64,000 bases of DNA from an uncultured Erythrobacter sp. GTDB lineage: Bacteria > Pseudomonadota > Alphaproteobacteria > Sphingomonadales > Sphingomonadaceae. Under the pieces are notes generated by a model that was not told where the DNA came from, did not search any database, and was given only the letters and a program-made list of their open reading frames with translations. Shown one piece after another: positions 44,266 to 53,621 of the stretch (position 1 is its first letter; the number at the start of each line of letters is the position of its first letter). The stretch covers positions 494,501 through 558,500 of the forward strand of contig CANMSD010000003.1 in assembly GCA_947500645.1 (NCBI GenBank), written 5' to 3'. The translations under genes were made by a program, and so were the position numbers.

Positions 44266-46209
44266 ATGGCCAGAACACCCGCAGGCACTCCCCACGATCC
44301 CAGAGGTGCCGACCGCTTCAATGAGGAGCGGGCGGCCTATACGGTTGCGAGTGCCAAGCCGAATCTTGAGGCAGGGCTCACTGCGATTCGCGAGACTGTC
44401 AAAACGCTGAAGCCGGTGCCCGGCGTCTACCGGATGCTCGATACACGTGGCGATGTGCTGTATGTGGGCAAGGCCCGCAGTTTGAAGGCGCGGGTGGCCA
44501 ACTACACGCAGATCAATGGTCTGTCTGGGCGCTTGCAACGGATGGTCAGCCAGTGCCGCGCGATGGAGATCATCACCACCAATTCAGAGGCCGAGGCGCT
44601 GCTGCTCGAAGCGCAGCTGATCAAGCGATACCGTCCGCCGTTCAACGTTCTGCTGCGCGATGACAAGAGTTTCCCTTTTATCCTGCTACGCAGCGATCAC
44701 GCCTTTCCGCGTATTCACAAGCATCGCGGCGCGCGCAAGGCGAAGGGCAATTACTATGGTCCCTTCGCAAGTGCTGGCAGTGTGAACACCACGCTCAACG
44801 CGCTGCAGAAGCTGTTTCTGCTGAGGAGTTGCACGGACAGCTTCTTCAACAATCGCGACCGGCCATGCCTGCTCTATCAAATCAAGCGTTGCTCGGCGCC
44901 CTGCGTCGGGCGGATCAGCGAAGACGGTTATGAGAGGTTGGTCGATCAGGCGAAGGACTTCCTCGCCGGCAAATCTGGCCAAGTGCAGGCCGACCTTGAA
45001 AAACAGATGGCGAAAGCGGCGGAAGAGCTCGATTTCGAGACGGCGGCCATTCTGCGCGACAGATTGCGCGCTGCGACCTTCATTCAGGGCAGCCAGGCCA
45101 TCAACGCCAGCGGCGTCGGTGACGCGGACGTGTTCGCGCTGGCCAGCAAAGGCGGACAGGTCGGCATCCAGGCCTTTTTCATTCGCGGCGGCCAGAACTG
45201 GGGGCACCGCGCCTTCTTCCCGACCCACACCAAGGACGTCGAGGAGCCGCAGATTCTCTCTAACGTGATTTTGCAGTTTTATGAGGAGGTGCCACCACCG
45301 CCGACCGTGCTTGTCGATCGCGAGCTGCCCGAGACCGAGCTGATCGAAGCGGCCTTGTCCGAGCTTGCCGAGAAGAAGGTGAAGCTTTCCGTCCCGCAGC
45401 GTGGCGATCGGCGCAAGCTGATGGAGCAGGCGAGCCGCAATGCGACAGAAGCGCTTGAGCGGCGTCTGGCGGAGACCGGTACGCGCGCAAAGACCAATCG
45501 CGAACTTGCAGAATTCCTTGAGCTCGACGCGCCACCGCAACGGATCGAGATTTACGATAACTCGCACATTCAGGGCGCGAAGGCTGTCGGTGCAATGGTT
45601 GTTGCGGGTCCGGAAGGTTTCGAGAAATCGCAATATCGCAAGTTCAACATCAAGTCTGCGCAGACCAATGATGATTTTGCGATGATGCGCGAAGTGATGG
45701 AGCGGCGCTTTACCCGGGCGATGAAGGATGATCCTGACCGGGAGCGCGAGGGCGTGTGGCCTGACCTTGTCCTGCTCGATGGCGGCAAAGGCCAGATGTC
45801 GAGCGTGCAGGAGGTTCTGGGCGAATTGGGCATCGAAGATTTGGCTGTCATCGCAATCGCGAAGGGACCGCATCACGGGCGCGAAGGTCGCGAAGTGTTC
45901 CATTTCCCCGATGGCCGCGAAAAGACGCTACCGACCAATTCGCCGGTACTGTTTCATCTGCAGAATTTGCGCGATGAGGTGCACCGTTTTGCGATCGGCG
46001 CGCATAGGGCGAAGCGCTCGAAAGCGATCACGGCATCGCCGCTGGACGAGATTCCCGGCATCGGTCCAGCGAGGAAGCGCGCGCTGCTGCTGCATTTCGG
46101 CACGGCGAGCAAAGTCCGCGCCGCGTCCCTGCAGGACTTGCAACGCGCGCCGGGCGTCAGCGATGCGGTGGCTCAGACGATCTATGATTTTTACCACGCG
46201 GGCGGGTGA
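44266..46209 (+). CDS. uvrC: Excinuclease ABC subunit C
   Basis: 647 residues from the ATG at 44266, with GGAG at 44259-44262; a frame extending upstream overlaps the divergent gene. GIY-YIG nuclease (PGVYRMLDTRGDVLYVGKA), UvrB-binding UVR motif near KAAEELDFETAAILRDRLRA, the RNase H-like C-terminal nuclease (IEIYDNSHIQGAKAVGAMV; VWPDLVLLDGGKGQMSSV) and a terminal helix-hairpin-helix region are intact. It makes the dual incisions of nucleotide excision repair with UvrA and UvrB. Confidence 0.97.
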   Translation: MARTPAGTPHDPRGADRFNEERAAYTVASAKPNLEAGLTAIRETVKTLKPVPGVYRMLDTRGDVLYVGKARSLKARVANYTQINGLSGRLQRMVSQCRAMEIITTNSEAEALLLEAQLIKRYRPPFNVLLRDDKSFPFILLRSDHAFPRIHKHRGARKAKGNYYGPFASAGSVNTTLNALQKLFLLRSCTDSFFNNRDRPCLLYQIKRCSAPCVGRISEDGYERLVDQAKDFLAGKSGQVQADLEKQMAKAAEELDFETAAILRDRLRAATFIQGSQAINASGVGDADVFALASKGGQVGIQAFFIRGGQNWGHRAFFPTHTKDVEEPQILSNVILQFYEEVPPPPTVLVDRELPETELIEAALSELAEKKVKLSVPQRGDRRKLMEQASRNATEALERRLAETGTRAKTNRELAEFLELDAPPQRIEIYDNSHIQGAKAVGAMVVAGPEGFEKSQYRKFNIKSAQTNDDFAMMREVMERRFTRAMKDDPDREREGVWPDLVLLDGGKGQMSSVQEVLGELGIEDLAVIAIAKGPHHGREGREVFHFPDGREKTLPTNSPVLFHLQNLRDEVHRFAIGAHRAKRSKAITASPLDEIPGIGPARKRALLLHFGTASKVRAASLQDLQRAPGVSDAVAQTIYDFYHAGG

Positions 46210-46221
46210 GGGAATCGCTGG

Positions 46222-47109
46222 CTAGGTCTGCGCCAGCTGTCCCAGCACCAGATCACGCTTCTTGAGCATCGCATTGGCGATGAAATCCATTAGCGCCCGG
46301 ATGCGTGGTGTCTGTCGCAAATCCGGATGGGTCAGCACCCAGATTTCCTGCTGAGGAACCGGTGGCTGCGATGTCAGGCGCACCAGATTGGGCTCAGGAT
46401 CCGCCATAAAGCAAGCGCCGCGGCTCAACCCCAGGCCCTGGACCAAGGCGCGATGGCGCGCGGTGATGTCGTCGATCAGGAGCGCAATCGGCGCATCGGG
46501 ATATGGCGAGTTGCCTAGCCAGTCCGGGTCGGTCGCCGCCACGGAGGGCGCTATCCAGCGAAAATCTTCCTTAGGTGTGCGCGCCAGATAGTCGCGGTCT
46601 CCATAATAGGTCACACAATTGGGAAAGAGCCGCCTACCGACCAGATGTTCTGGTGGATTCTGAGCACCGCGCACGACCACATCAGCCTCGCTGCGATCCA
46701 GATCGACAAAGCGATAGCTCGTCTCAACCGTCAAATTGACCGCTGGATAAAGCGCCGTGAATTCCAGCAGATCCTCGAGCAGTAAATATTGCGCTATCGC
46801 CTCTGGTAGAGACAGGGTGATCGGTCCAGACAGGTCTTCGCCAAATGCCTTCTGCTGACGCATGGCGGTAAGAGTCAGTCGCTCCATGCGCTCCGCCACT
46901 TCGATCAGCGCGTCGCCCAGCTTGGTTGCCCGGTATCCGCCGGGGCCTTTTTCGAACAATCGTCCGCGCGCATCCTGCAATGTGGCGAGGCGGCGAGAGA
47001 CGGTTGTGTGCGTCAGGCCGAGGGCGTTGGCCGCCCCACGCATAGTTCCCGCGCGGGCCAGTGCGAGGATCAGTCTATAGTCATCCCAATCATTCATTGG
47101 CACGTTCAT
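46222..47109 (-). CDS. LysR-family transcriptional regulator
   Basis: 295 residues, or 291 from an internal ATG at 47097. The N-terminal winged helix (GTMRGAANALGLTHTTVSRRLATLQ) is followed by a periplasmic-binding-like effector domain. It is divergent from a gene starting at 47199 with an 89-base gap, the usual arrangement in which a LysR regulator controls its neighbour. It is convergent with uvrC, 12 bases apart. Effector unknown. Confidence 0.9.
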   Translation of the reverse strand: MNVPMNDWDDYRLILALARAGTMRGAANALGLTHTTVSRRLATLQDARGRLFEKGPGGYRATKLGDALIEVAERMERLTLTAMRQQKAFGEDLSGPITLSLPEAIAQYLLLEDLLEFTALYPAVNLTVETSYRFVDLDRSEADVVVRGAQNPPEHLVGRRLFPNCVTYYGDRDYLARTPKEDFRWIAPSVAATDPDWLGNSPYPDAPIALLIDDITARHRALVQGLGLSRGACFMADPEPNLVRLTSQPPVPQQEIWVLTHPDLRQTPRIRALMDFIANAMLKKRDLVLGQLAQT

Positions 47110-47198
47110 GCACCAAAAGGGGCGAGAATTGAACCGTGATTGCTAATCTTTCTCGTTTATTGGTGCGCATACAAACCGATCAATCCGGAGTTTTCCCC

Positions 47199-47969
47199 TT
47201 GTCAGCTATTCTCAAAACCTCGCTTTCCACCGCCGCAATGCTCGTCACCCTTGGCCTTAACCCAGCGGCCGTTGCCGGCGAGAAGCCGGAACCTGCGACA
47301 GAAAAACCTGCCGCTGAAGCTGTTGTGATCGAAGTCAAGGCAGGTCAGGTCCTCCAGATAATCGCTTCTGAGGCGAAGCCAGATGGCGGGGCAGCACGGC
47401 GAACTTACGCCCAAACGGCTTTTCCGATCGCCTCTTCTTTTGGCTTTGCGTCAATGGGCACCCTTGCCGTGAAGCAGAAGGTGGTTAGCGATTTCGCACC
47501 TGAAGCGTTTTCGTTTTTTTCGTGGCCGAGCGAAGGCGCTGTCCAGGACTTTGAAAGTCACCCGGATTGGCCCGCAATCAAGGCAACACGCCCCGATGCG
47601 TGGAACGAGTTGAAGGTCTACAGCGATGTAGTGGAGGAGGATCTGTCGCTGACGTTTGATCCTGGGAAACACTATTCGGTGGTGGTTGCCTGGAGCAATC
47701 CGGAAAATTCTGGCGATTACGAGCGTTATCTGAGCGGGATCGAAAGCGCGGTCGCACGGGAAGGTGGCCGTTTCATCTATAAAATGCGCAATCCGGCCTT
47801 TGACGCGCACTCTTCAGAACTGACCGCGCCGCACCAGCTAACCTTCGTGGAATGGGACGCACCGGGCGGGTTTGCGCGGGTTCAGAAGTCGCAGGAATAC
47901 CTCGATAGTCGGCAATACTTTGCCTCAGGCGTGTCCCGGTTCGAATTTTATTGGCTTGAACCAAGGTAG
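47199..47969 (+). CDS. Secreted protein with two dimeric alpha/beta-barrel (DUF1330-like) repeats
   Basis: 256 residues from a TTG at 47199, with GGAG at 47187-47190; this start gives a signal peptide (MSAILKTSLSTAAMLVTLGLNPAAVAG) where a GTG at 47136 does not. Two regions (about 50-145 and 150-256) share a pattern of beta strands and a helix carrying FESHPDWPAIKATRP and VQKSQEYLDSRQYF, as in ABM/DUF1330-type barrels. Function unknown; divergence from a LysR regulator suggests regulated expression. An in-frame open stretch follows its stop. Confidence 0.7.
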   Translation: MSAILKTSLSTAAMLVTLGLNPAAVAGEKPEPATEKPAAEAVVIEVKAGQVLQIIASEAKPDGGAARRTYAQTAFPIASSFGFASMGTLAVKQKVVSDFAPEAFSFFSWPSEGAVQDFESHPDWPAIKATRPDAWNELKVYSDVVEEDLSLTFDPGKHYSVVVAWSNPENSGDYERYLSGIESAVAREGGRFIYKMRNPAFDAHSSELTAPHQLTFVEWDAPGGFARVQKSQEYLDSRQYFASGVSRFEFYWLEPR

Positions 47970-48110
47970 GTCGACATTCAGTCGTTCTACGAGAAATACA
48001 ATGAAATCAGCTTGGTAGATCGTCTTGCGGGGGTGGTTTAGAAGGCGGCCTACTACCAAGGTGCTTGCGCCAAGATCGTCGCAAACGCCGTGTTTACCAA
48101 ATTTCGCTAG
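47970..48110 (+). pseudogene. Possible decayed coding remnant
   Basis: Directly after the TAG stop at 47967 the same frame stays open for 23 codons to a TAG at 48039, then for another 22 codons to a TAG at 48108. The reads look protein-like (VDIQSFYEKYNEISLVDRL and KAAYYQGACAKIVANAVF). Third-position GC is coding-like. It may be the remains of a gene end joined by deletion, or chance. No family is recognised. Confidence 0.3.
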
Positions 48111-48137
48111 GGCGGAGACACCGTAAAGGATCGTTTT

Positions 48138-50462
48138 TTGCCCGAGCTAGCGCACAGAATTTTGGCCCCAGGGAGGCTCCGCCAGGCGGGCATCGCTATC
48201 GCGGTGGCTGCGTTGGTTTCTGCGCTTACGATCTTGAGGCCACTTGATATCTCGGCATGGACCGCTCAGTCCAAGCTATTTGCGCATCAGCCGAGTGCGG
48301 AAATCATCTTCATTACCGATGAGTCCCAAACGCTCGAGCGTTCGGGATCCCCAATCAACCAACGATTGCTGGGGGTTCTTAAGCAACTCGATGTAGCGGG
48401 TGCCGAGCGGATCGTCCTCGATACGCCAATCCGGCGCAGCGTTTCGCCAGCCGATGATCGCGTATTGCGCGATGAGTTGCAGAAGTTGGGCGATCGAGTG
48501 GTTCTAACTCGTGCCGTTAGCGCGGACTTGGAAGAAAACACCCAAGTGGCGGTGAGCGATCCCTATTTTGCAGAAGGTCTCAAGGTCGTCAGCACCGACC
48601 TCCAGATGGACTTTCTCGGCTTCGTTTGGGAGATCGAGGAGACCCATGCCAATGGACCGAAGGCCTATCCGGCATTGTGGAACGAGCTTGCAGAGGGCGG
48701 GGATGCAGAGCGCCCCATCTATCCGGACTACTCGATCCAGACGAGTGGCGTGCCCAAGATCGATCTGTCTGTTTTGGAGCGCGGCGACGATGCGGCAGTA
48801 GACCAAGTGCGCGGGAATATTGCCGTCATCGGCGGTCTCGTTGGTGACGATCGCACGGTAAACGTTCCAGATCACTACTATGGGAAAGTCCACGCGACCC
48901 TGGTGCACATCCTTGCCGCCGAGACCGCGAAGCGTGGATCCGGACAGTACGTAAGCGCCGCTGTTACCTTGCCTGTGATGGGCGTTCTGTTGCTTCTGGG
49001 TCTCCTGCTCTTCCACCAGAGTGCCGCTCGCCGGACATTCTATTTTGCCTGGGTTGCGGTGTTCGCACTGGTTTTCGTTTTCGGCGCAGAGATGGGCTGG
49101 CGGATGATGCTGGCTGACCCGTTGCTGCTTGGAATGATCTATGCTGGCACTCGCGCAACCCTAAACTTCAGGAGACGCCATCTCTACGTTGAGCCGCGCA
49201 GCAAGCTGCCCAACTTTGTTGCCCTGCAACGCGATTTCGGGGATGACGATAGCGGCACTGAATGGACGATCGTCGTTGCCAAGATTGCTCGGCTCGACGC
49301 TGTATTTGCGACCATCAATCCGGCTGAGCAAGGACGCTATCTGCGGCAAGTCGCCGCCAGATTAACCGTCGCGGATACGGCGATGACCATCTACTATGAC
49401 GGCGGCAAATACTTCGCTTTCGCGCTTCCGACCGCCGACTACCAGGATCTTCCAAGTCACCTGGAGGGCCTGCGGGCGATTGCTTCGCAAACGATCACGG
49501 TCTCGGGCGTGGCGCTCGATGTATCGATGACACTCGGCGTGGATGAGGCGCACGGTCACAGCATCCCGAACCGGATCAGTTCTGCCATTGCTGCGGCGGA
49601 TCAGGCGCGCGAAGCATATCGCCCGGTCTTTATCATCTCCGATTTTGAGGCGGACAGCGAGACTTGGGACTATTCGCTTCAGGCTCGGCTTGAAGATGCC
49701 CTGTCCGAGGATCGCATCTCTATCAAGCTTCAGCCAAAGGCCGATTTGCAGAGTGGCTTGTTCGTCGGTGCAGAGGCCCTGGCGCGTTGGTCTGATGAAC
49801 AGCGCGGCGAGATCCCACCTGCGCAGTTCATTCTGCAATGCGAACGCGTTGGTCGATTGGACGACTTGACCAAGCGCATCCTTTGGAAAAGCCTCTCCGC
49901 ATCGAAGGAACTTGAACGCGATGGCTTGCCCGCCCGTGTCGCGGTGAACGTATCGGCAATCCAGTTCGTCGATACGCGAATTGTCGACCTGGTCGAACGT
50001 AGCCTCATCGCGACAGGCGCCGACCCGCGTAACATCATCATTGAAGTGACTGAAAGTGCGCGGATCGAGAACTTCAAAGTGGCGCGCGAGATTATGGAGA
50101 GGATCGGTCGCAGCGGTGTCGAATTCGCGATCGATGACTTCGGTGTTGCCAGTGCGAACTTCGACGCACTCTATGAACTGCCATTCAGCGAATTGAAGAT
50201 CGACCGGATGTTTGCAGACGAAGTCACTCGGTCGCCTTCAGCTCGCGCTATTGTTTCGCATCTCGCGCAGCTTTCAAAAGAGATGAATCTTACATCTGTC
50301 GCAGAGGGAATTGAGAGCCGCGAAACCCTCGAATCATTACGCGATTTGGGCTGTGATTTGGCTCAGGGTTTTTACCTAGCTCGTCCGCAGCCACTCGCGC
50401 AGCTCAAGGAAACTCTTAGTTTACAAAAGGATAATTTTCCAAACCAACGCGATTACGGTTAA
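48138..50462 (+). CDS. CHASE2-GGDEF(degenerate)-EAL c-di-GMP protein
   Basis: 774 residues from a TTG at 48138 with AAAGGA at 48125-48130. An N-terminal membrane helix and extracellular CHASE2 domain (about 45-275) sense an external signal; three more helices follow. The GGDEF-like domain lacks its active site: the place of GG(D/E)EF reads DGGKYFAF, so no cyclase activity is expected. The EAL domain retains AEALARW near residue 545, IIEVTES and QGFYLARP, but the DFGTGYSS loop reads DFGVASAN. It is likely a phosphodiesterase or a c-di-GMP sensor. No cognate partner is adjacent. Confidence 0.9.
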   Translation: MPELAHRILAPGRLRQAGIAIAVAALVSALTILRPLDISAWTAQSKLFAHQPSAEIIFITDESQTLERSGSPINQRLLGVLKQLDVAGAERIVLDTPIRRSVSPADDRVLRDELQKLGDRVVLTRAVSADLEENTQVAVSDPYFAEGLKVVSTDLQMDFLGFVWEIEETHANGPKAYPALWNELAEGGDAERPIYPDYSIQTSGVPKIDLSVLERGDDAAVDQVRGNIAVIGGLVGDDRTVNVPDHYYGKVHATLVHILAAETAKRGSGQYVSAAVTLPVMGVLLLLGLLLFHQSAARRTFYFAWVAVFALVFVFGAEMGWRMMLADPLLLGMIYAGTRATLNFRRRHLYVEPRSKLPNFVALQRDFGDDDSGTEWTIVVAKIARLDAVFATINPAEQGRYLRQVAARLTVADTAMTIYYDGGKYFAFALPTADYQDLPSHLEGLRAIASQTITVSGVALDVSMTLGVDEAHGHSIPNRISSAIAAADQAREAYRPVFIISDFEADSETWDYSLQARLEDALSEDRISIKLQPKADLQSGLFVGAEALARWSDEQRGEIPPAQFILQCERVGRLDDLTKRILWKSLSASKELERDGLPARVAVNVSAIQFVDTRIVDLVERSLIATGADPRNIIIEVTESARIENFKVAREIMERIGRSGVEFAIDDFGVASANFDALYELPFSELKIDRMFADEVTRSPSARAIVSHLAQLSKEMNLTSVAEGIESRETLESLRDLGCDLAQGFYLARPQPLAQLKETLSLQKDNFPNQRDYG

Positions 50463-50523
50463 TCATTTACAAACTCCGACGGTTAAATTAGTCTTACCTT
50501 GTTTTTAACAGGAGGCTTTTGCC

Positions 50524-50559
50524 ATGGGACGTTCGTTTTGGGATTGGTTCTTCGCCTAA
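50524..50559 (+). CDS. Very small ORF encoding MGRSFWDWFFA
   Basis: Eleven codons, ATG at 50524 to TAA at 50557, preceded by a perfect AGGAGG at 50510-50515 with 8-base spacing and followed 24 bases later by a strong terminator. The peptide is hydrophobic and aromatic with two Trp around an Asp. It fits a stand-alone translated small protein or leader; no family is known to me. An attenuator reading is not favoured because no alternative hairpin is seen before a gene. Confidence 0.6.
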   Translation: MGRSFWDWFFA

Positions 50560-50582
50560 GAAGTGAAACCACCATTGTTTAG

Positions 50583-50609
50583 AAAGAGGCCTCGAAAGAG
50601 GCCTTTTTT
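50583..50609 (+). terminator. Rho-independent terminator after the 11-codon ORF
   Basis: An 11-bp stem (50583-50593 with 50598-50608, one G-U pair) closed by a GAAA tetraloop and ending in a run of six T. It isolates the small ORF from the AbgT gene downstream. Confidence 0.9.
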
Positions 50610-50759
50610 ATGTCTGGGATCGAGACCGTGAGTGCGCTTCGATCCATGTCAGATTTCACGCAACGGTAACCCCGATTTCACTGACCGATTTTCCGGAACC
50701 GGTTCCCATTCATCTTTGTTCGTGTAACTCGCACAAACTTGGATTTTGGGAGAATAGAT

Positions 50760-52361
50760 ATGGCCGATGGCCAGCAGCCAGCGGTAGAGGCTGGCGCTCA
50801 GCCACGTCGCAACGCTTTCACGCGCTTCCTCGACGGGGTCGAATGGCTGGGCAATCTGCTCCCGCATCCAGTGACTTTGTTTGCTGTCTTGGCGCTGGGG
50901 ATAGTTCTCCTTTCTGGAGTGCTCGGAGCAATGGGCGTGGCCGTGGTCGATCCGCGTCCCGCTGGCGCGCCGGGCGTTGCCGAAGACGGCATGATCCGCG
51001 CGGTTAGCCTGGTGGATGGCGACGGCATCCGCCGCATCTTCACCAATCTGGTCGACAACTTTACCGGGTTCGCGCCGCTCGGTGTAGTGCTGGTGGCGAT
51101 GCTGGGCGTGGGCGTGGCCGAGAAATCGGGCCTGCTGTCAGCCGCCGTGCGCGCCATGGTACTAAATGCGCCGCCCAAGCTGGTGACGGTTGCAATCGTC
51201 TTTGCAGGGATCGTCTCAAACACCGCATCGGAGGTTGGCTATGTGGTGCTTATCCCACTCGCCGGGGCGATCTTCTATGCGCTCGGTCGCCATCCTTTGG
51301 CAGGCATGGCGGCGGCGTTTGCCGGGGTGTCTGGCGGATATAGCGCCAACCTGTTGATCGGCACGATCGATCCGCTGCTGGCAGGCATTACGCAAGAGGC
51401 CGCGCGGCTGATTGATCCGGAATACACTGTGGTCGCGACCGCCAATTGGTACTTCATGGTTGCCTCGACCTTCCTGATCACGCTGATCGGCTCGCTGGTG
51501 ACGATCTTTGTCGTCGAGCCGAAACTGGGCAAATACGATCCCTCGCTGGCCGATCAGACCATTCTCGATGATCGGATGATGGAGGAGGTTAGCGACAAAG
51601 AGCGCAAGGGGCTGCGCTGGGCGGGGTTGGCGCTGCTAGGCGTGCTCGGGTTCATGGCACTGACCTTGATTCCAGACTGGGGCGTCCTTCGCAATCCGGA
51701 GAATGGCGACCGCATAGACAGCCCGTTCTTCGACGGCTTTGTGGTTTGGATCCTGATCTTCTTTGTCGCGCTAGGCTATGCCTATGGCCGCGCAGTTGGA
51801 ACGATGAAAACAGACCGCGACATAATCGACGCAATGTCAGCAGCGCTCGCCTCGCTCGGTCTTTACATCGTGCTGGTGTTCTTCGCGGCGCAATTCGTTG
51901 CTTTTTTCGGCTGGACCAATCTGGGTGCGATAACTGCAGTGACGGGCGCGAACTTCCTTGTGGAAACCGGACTGACCGGCCCGACGATATTCTTCATGTT
52001 CATTCTGCTGTGCGCGCTGATCAACCTGTCGCTAGGCTCCGCATCCGCGCAATGGGCGGTCACCGCGCCGATCTTCGTACCGATGTTGATGCTGATCGGA
52101 TATTCACCCGAGGTGATCCAGGCGGCCTATCGGATCGGCGATAGCACCACCAATATCATCACTCCGATGATGAGCTATTTCGGGCTAATTCTGGCATGGG
52201 CGACCCGCTATAAGAGCGACTTGGGCGTGGGCACGATGATCGCGATGATGTTGCCCTATTCAATGTGCTTTATCGCCTTCTGGTCGGTGTTCTTCTACCT
52301 CTGGACGTTCGTCTTCGGTCTGCCGGTTGGGCCAGGCTCGCCGACCTACTATGGCGTTTGA
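50760..52361 (+). CDS. AbgT-family transporter
   Basis: 533 residues from the ATG at 50760, with GGGAG at 50748-50752. About eleven hydrophobic helices with the conserved NRFLDGVEWLGNLLPHPVTLFA-type N-terminus (here FTRFLDGVEWLGNLLPHPVT), SNTASEVGYVVLIPLAG and SASAQWAVTAPIFVPML blocks identify AbgT. Members import p-aminobenzoyl-glutamate or export sulfonamides. A 12-bp palindrome GGAACCGGTTCC at about 50695-50706 lies upstream. A Crp/Fnr regulator gene follows. Confidence 0.93.
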   Translation: MADGQQPAVEAGAQPRRNAFTRFLDGVEWLGNLLPHPVTLFAVLALGIVLLSGVLGAMGVAVVDPRPAGAPGVAEDGMIRAVSLVDGDGIRRIFTNLVDNFTGFAPLGVVLVAMLGVGVAEKSGLLSAAVRAMVLNAPPKLVTVAIVFAGIVSNTASEVGYVVLIPLAGAIFYALGRHPLAGMAAAFAGVSGGYSANLLIGTIDPLLAGITQEAARLIDPEYTVVATANWYFMVASTFLITLIGSLVTIFVVEPKLGKYDPSLADQTILDDRMMEEVSDKERKGLRWAGLALLGVLGFMALTLIPDWGVLRNPENGDRIDSPFFDGFVVWILIFFVALGYAYGRAVGTMKTDRDIIDAMSAALASLGLYIVLVFFAAQFVAFFGWTNLGAITAVTGANFLVETGLTGPTIFFMFILLCALINLSLGSASAQWAVTAPIFVPMLMLIGYSPEVIQAAYRIGDSTTNIITPMMSYFGLILAWATRYKSDLGVGTMIAMMLPYSMCFIAFWSVFFYLWTFVFGLPVGPGSPTYYGV

Positions 52362-52502
52362 GTCGGTGCACGCCATTCGTTGGCAAGGCAGCAGGAGTTC
52401 TAGCAACAGCGACGGTGATCGAAATTGCTCGGCGCCTTCGACACGATGCGAATGATTTGATATTCGTCCTGCGGGTTCGGTGGTGCTCAGGGAGGTGCGA
52501 CG

Positions 52503-53234
52503 GTGAAAAACTTGTTGGCGAAGTACGGGCAGTTAACCGAACTGTCGGTCGACGAACAGGAAATCTTCACGGGACTCGCCGCGACGAAGCGTGAATATGA
52601 GAGCGGCTCGATACTCAGTGTTGACGAACTCGATGGCCCGGACCAACTCTATGTTGTCGAAGAGGGGCGCCTGTTTGCTTCCAACGATCTGCCTGGTGGA
52701 GAGCGCGCCATCACTCGTCTCTATTTCAGCGGCGACATTGTCGGGACAGCGAACATCCCCTTCGAGAAGGCGACGCAAACGATTACCGTCAACTCTCCAG
52801 CCGTTCTGTACGTATTTCCACGTCGCAATCTGGTGGAAGCGTTCGCTAGCATGCCGCGCGTGGCGGCGATCTTCTACACGTTTGCTGCGATGGAGAATGC
52901 GATCCTCAACGATCGGCTGGTGTCGATTGGCCGGACGCGCGGTATCTCGCGGCTCGCCTCGCTAATTCTCGAGATCACCGCGCGGCGAAATCTCATTCGG
53001 CAATCGCCCGAATATGAGTTCACGCTCGGCCTGACGCAGGCGCAGATTGGTGACGCGATCGGCCTGACCGAAGTGCAGGTCAATCGGTTGCTGCGCACTT
53101 TGAGGGAAGACGGGATCATCGAACGCGATGGCAGCCGGATCAAAATCGCTGACCAGGCGCGTTTGGAAGAAATCGGCCTTTTCAAGGATCGCTACGCAGA
53201 CCTTGATCTCGATTGGTTCACCGACGAGCTTTGA
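52503..53234 (+). CDS. Crp/Fnr-family transcriptional regulator
   Basis: 243 residues from a GTG with GGAGG 7 bases upstream. A cyclic-nucleotide-binding-like sensor domain (about 15-145) is followed by a winged helix (TQAQIGDAIGLTEVQVNRLLRTLREDGII). There are no cysteines in the protein, so it cannot carry an FNR-type iron-sulfur cluster, and the sensor lacks an obvious cAMP-binding arginine-serine pair. It probably responds to another small molecule. It follows AbgT by 141 bases. Confidence 0.9.
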   Translation: MKNLLAKYGQLTELSVDEQEIFTGLAATKREYESGSILSVDELDGPDQLYVVEEGRLFASNDLPGGERAITRLYFSGDIVGTANIPFEKATQTITVNSPAVLYVFPRRNLVEAFASMPRVAAIFYTFAAMENAILNDRLVSIGRTRGISRLASLILEITARRNLIRQSPEYEFTLGLTQAQIGDAIGLTEVQVNRLLRTLREDGIIERDGSRIKIADQARLEEIGLFKDRYADLDLDWFTDEL

Positions 53235-53263
53235 TCACCTGTTTCGCTCGATGCGGCGCATGG

Positions 53264-53482
53264 CTAGTCTTTGGGCTCCATTCCTCCGACTAGCCACACG
53301 CCGGTTTCGCTGACCAGCCGCATGCGGCAGATCAGCTTCTCGTTTCGATAGAGTTCCGCCCAGTCTCCCCGGGCGGACTCCTTTGCGAATTCAAGGGCTC
53401 CGCTGACAGACTTCTCGTGAAACCTGAGTGTTTGCTCTCCGGAAGCCGTGTCGGCTTCGAATTTCAACGAGTAGTTTTCCAA
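53264..53482 (-). CDS. Small protein of unknown function
   Basis: 72 residues, mostly soluble, with several charged beta-strand-like segments (LKFEADTASGEQTLRF, WAELYRNEKLICRM). The size and pattern recall DUF6894-type proteins common in sphingomonads, but the match is weak. Ends 29 bases from the Crp/Fnr stop on the opposite strand. A strong hairpin lies in its 5' region. Confidence 0.55.
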   Translation of the reverse strand: MENYSLKFEADTASGEQTLRFHEKSVSGALEFAKESARGDWAELYRNEKLICRMRLVSETGVWLVGGMEPKD

Positions 53483-53556
53483 TGACCGCCTCCTGCGACA
53501 GGGTGCTCATAGCGGGCCATCGGAAGCTGACATTAACATATGTTGGGAGGGGCAAA

Positions 53557-53601
53557 TTTGTTGTGCATCGCCGCCTCGCAAGGTGGTGATGCAGTCACAA
53601 A
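53557..53601. other. Strong extended hairpin, possible structured RNA
   Basis: TGCATCGCCGCCT at 53564-53576 pairs with AGGTGGTGATGCA at 53581-53593 (13 bp, two G-U pairs on one strand) with loop CGCA; outside it TTTGT (53557-53561) pairs with ACAAA (53597-53601) across small bulges. It sits between the ompA terminator and the start of a small unknown gene on the reverse strand. Could be a small RNA or the 5' leader of that gene. Confidence 0.6.
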
Positions 53602-53621
53602 CCAACCCGTGGATTTCCCAT

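Noticed and set aside
44686..45903. A 405-codon open frame on the reverse strand under uvrC
   Set aside because: uvrC is clear in the forward direction; the opposite frame has no domain and arises from codon bias.
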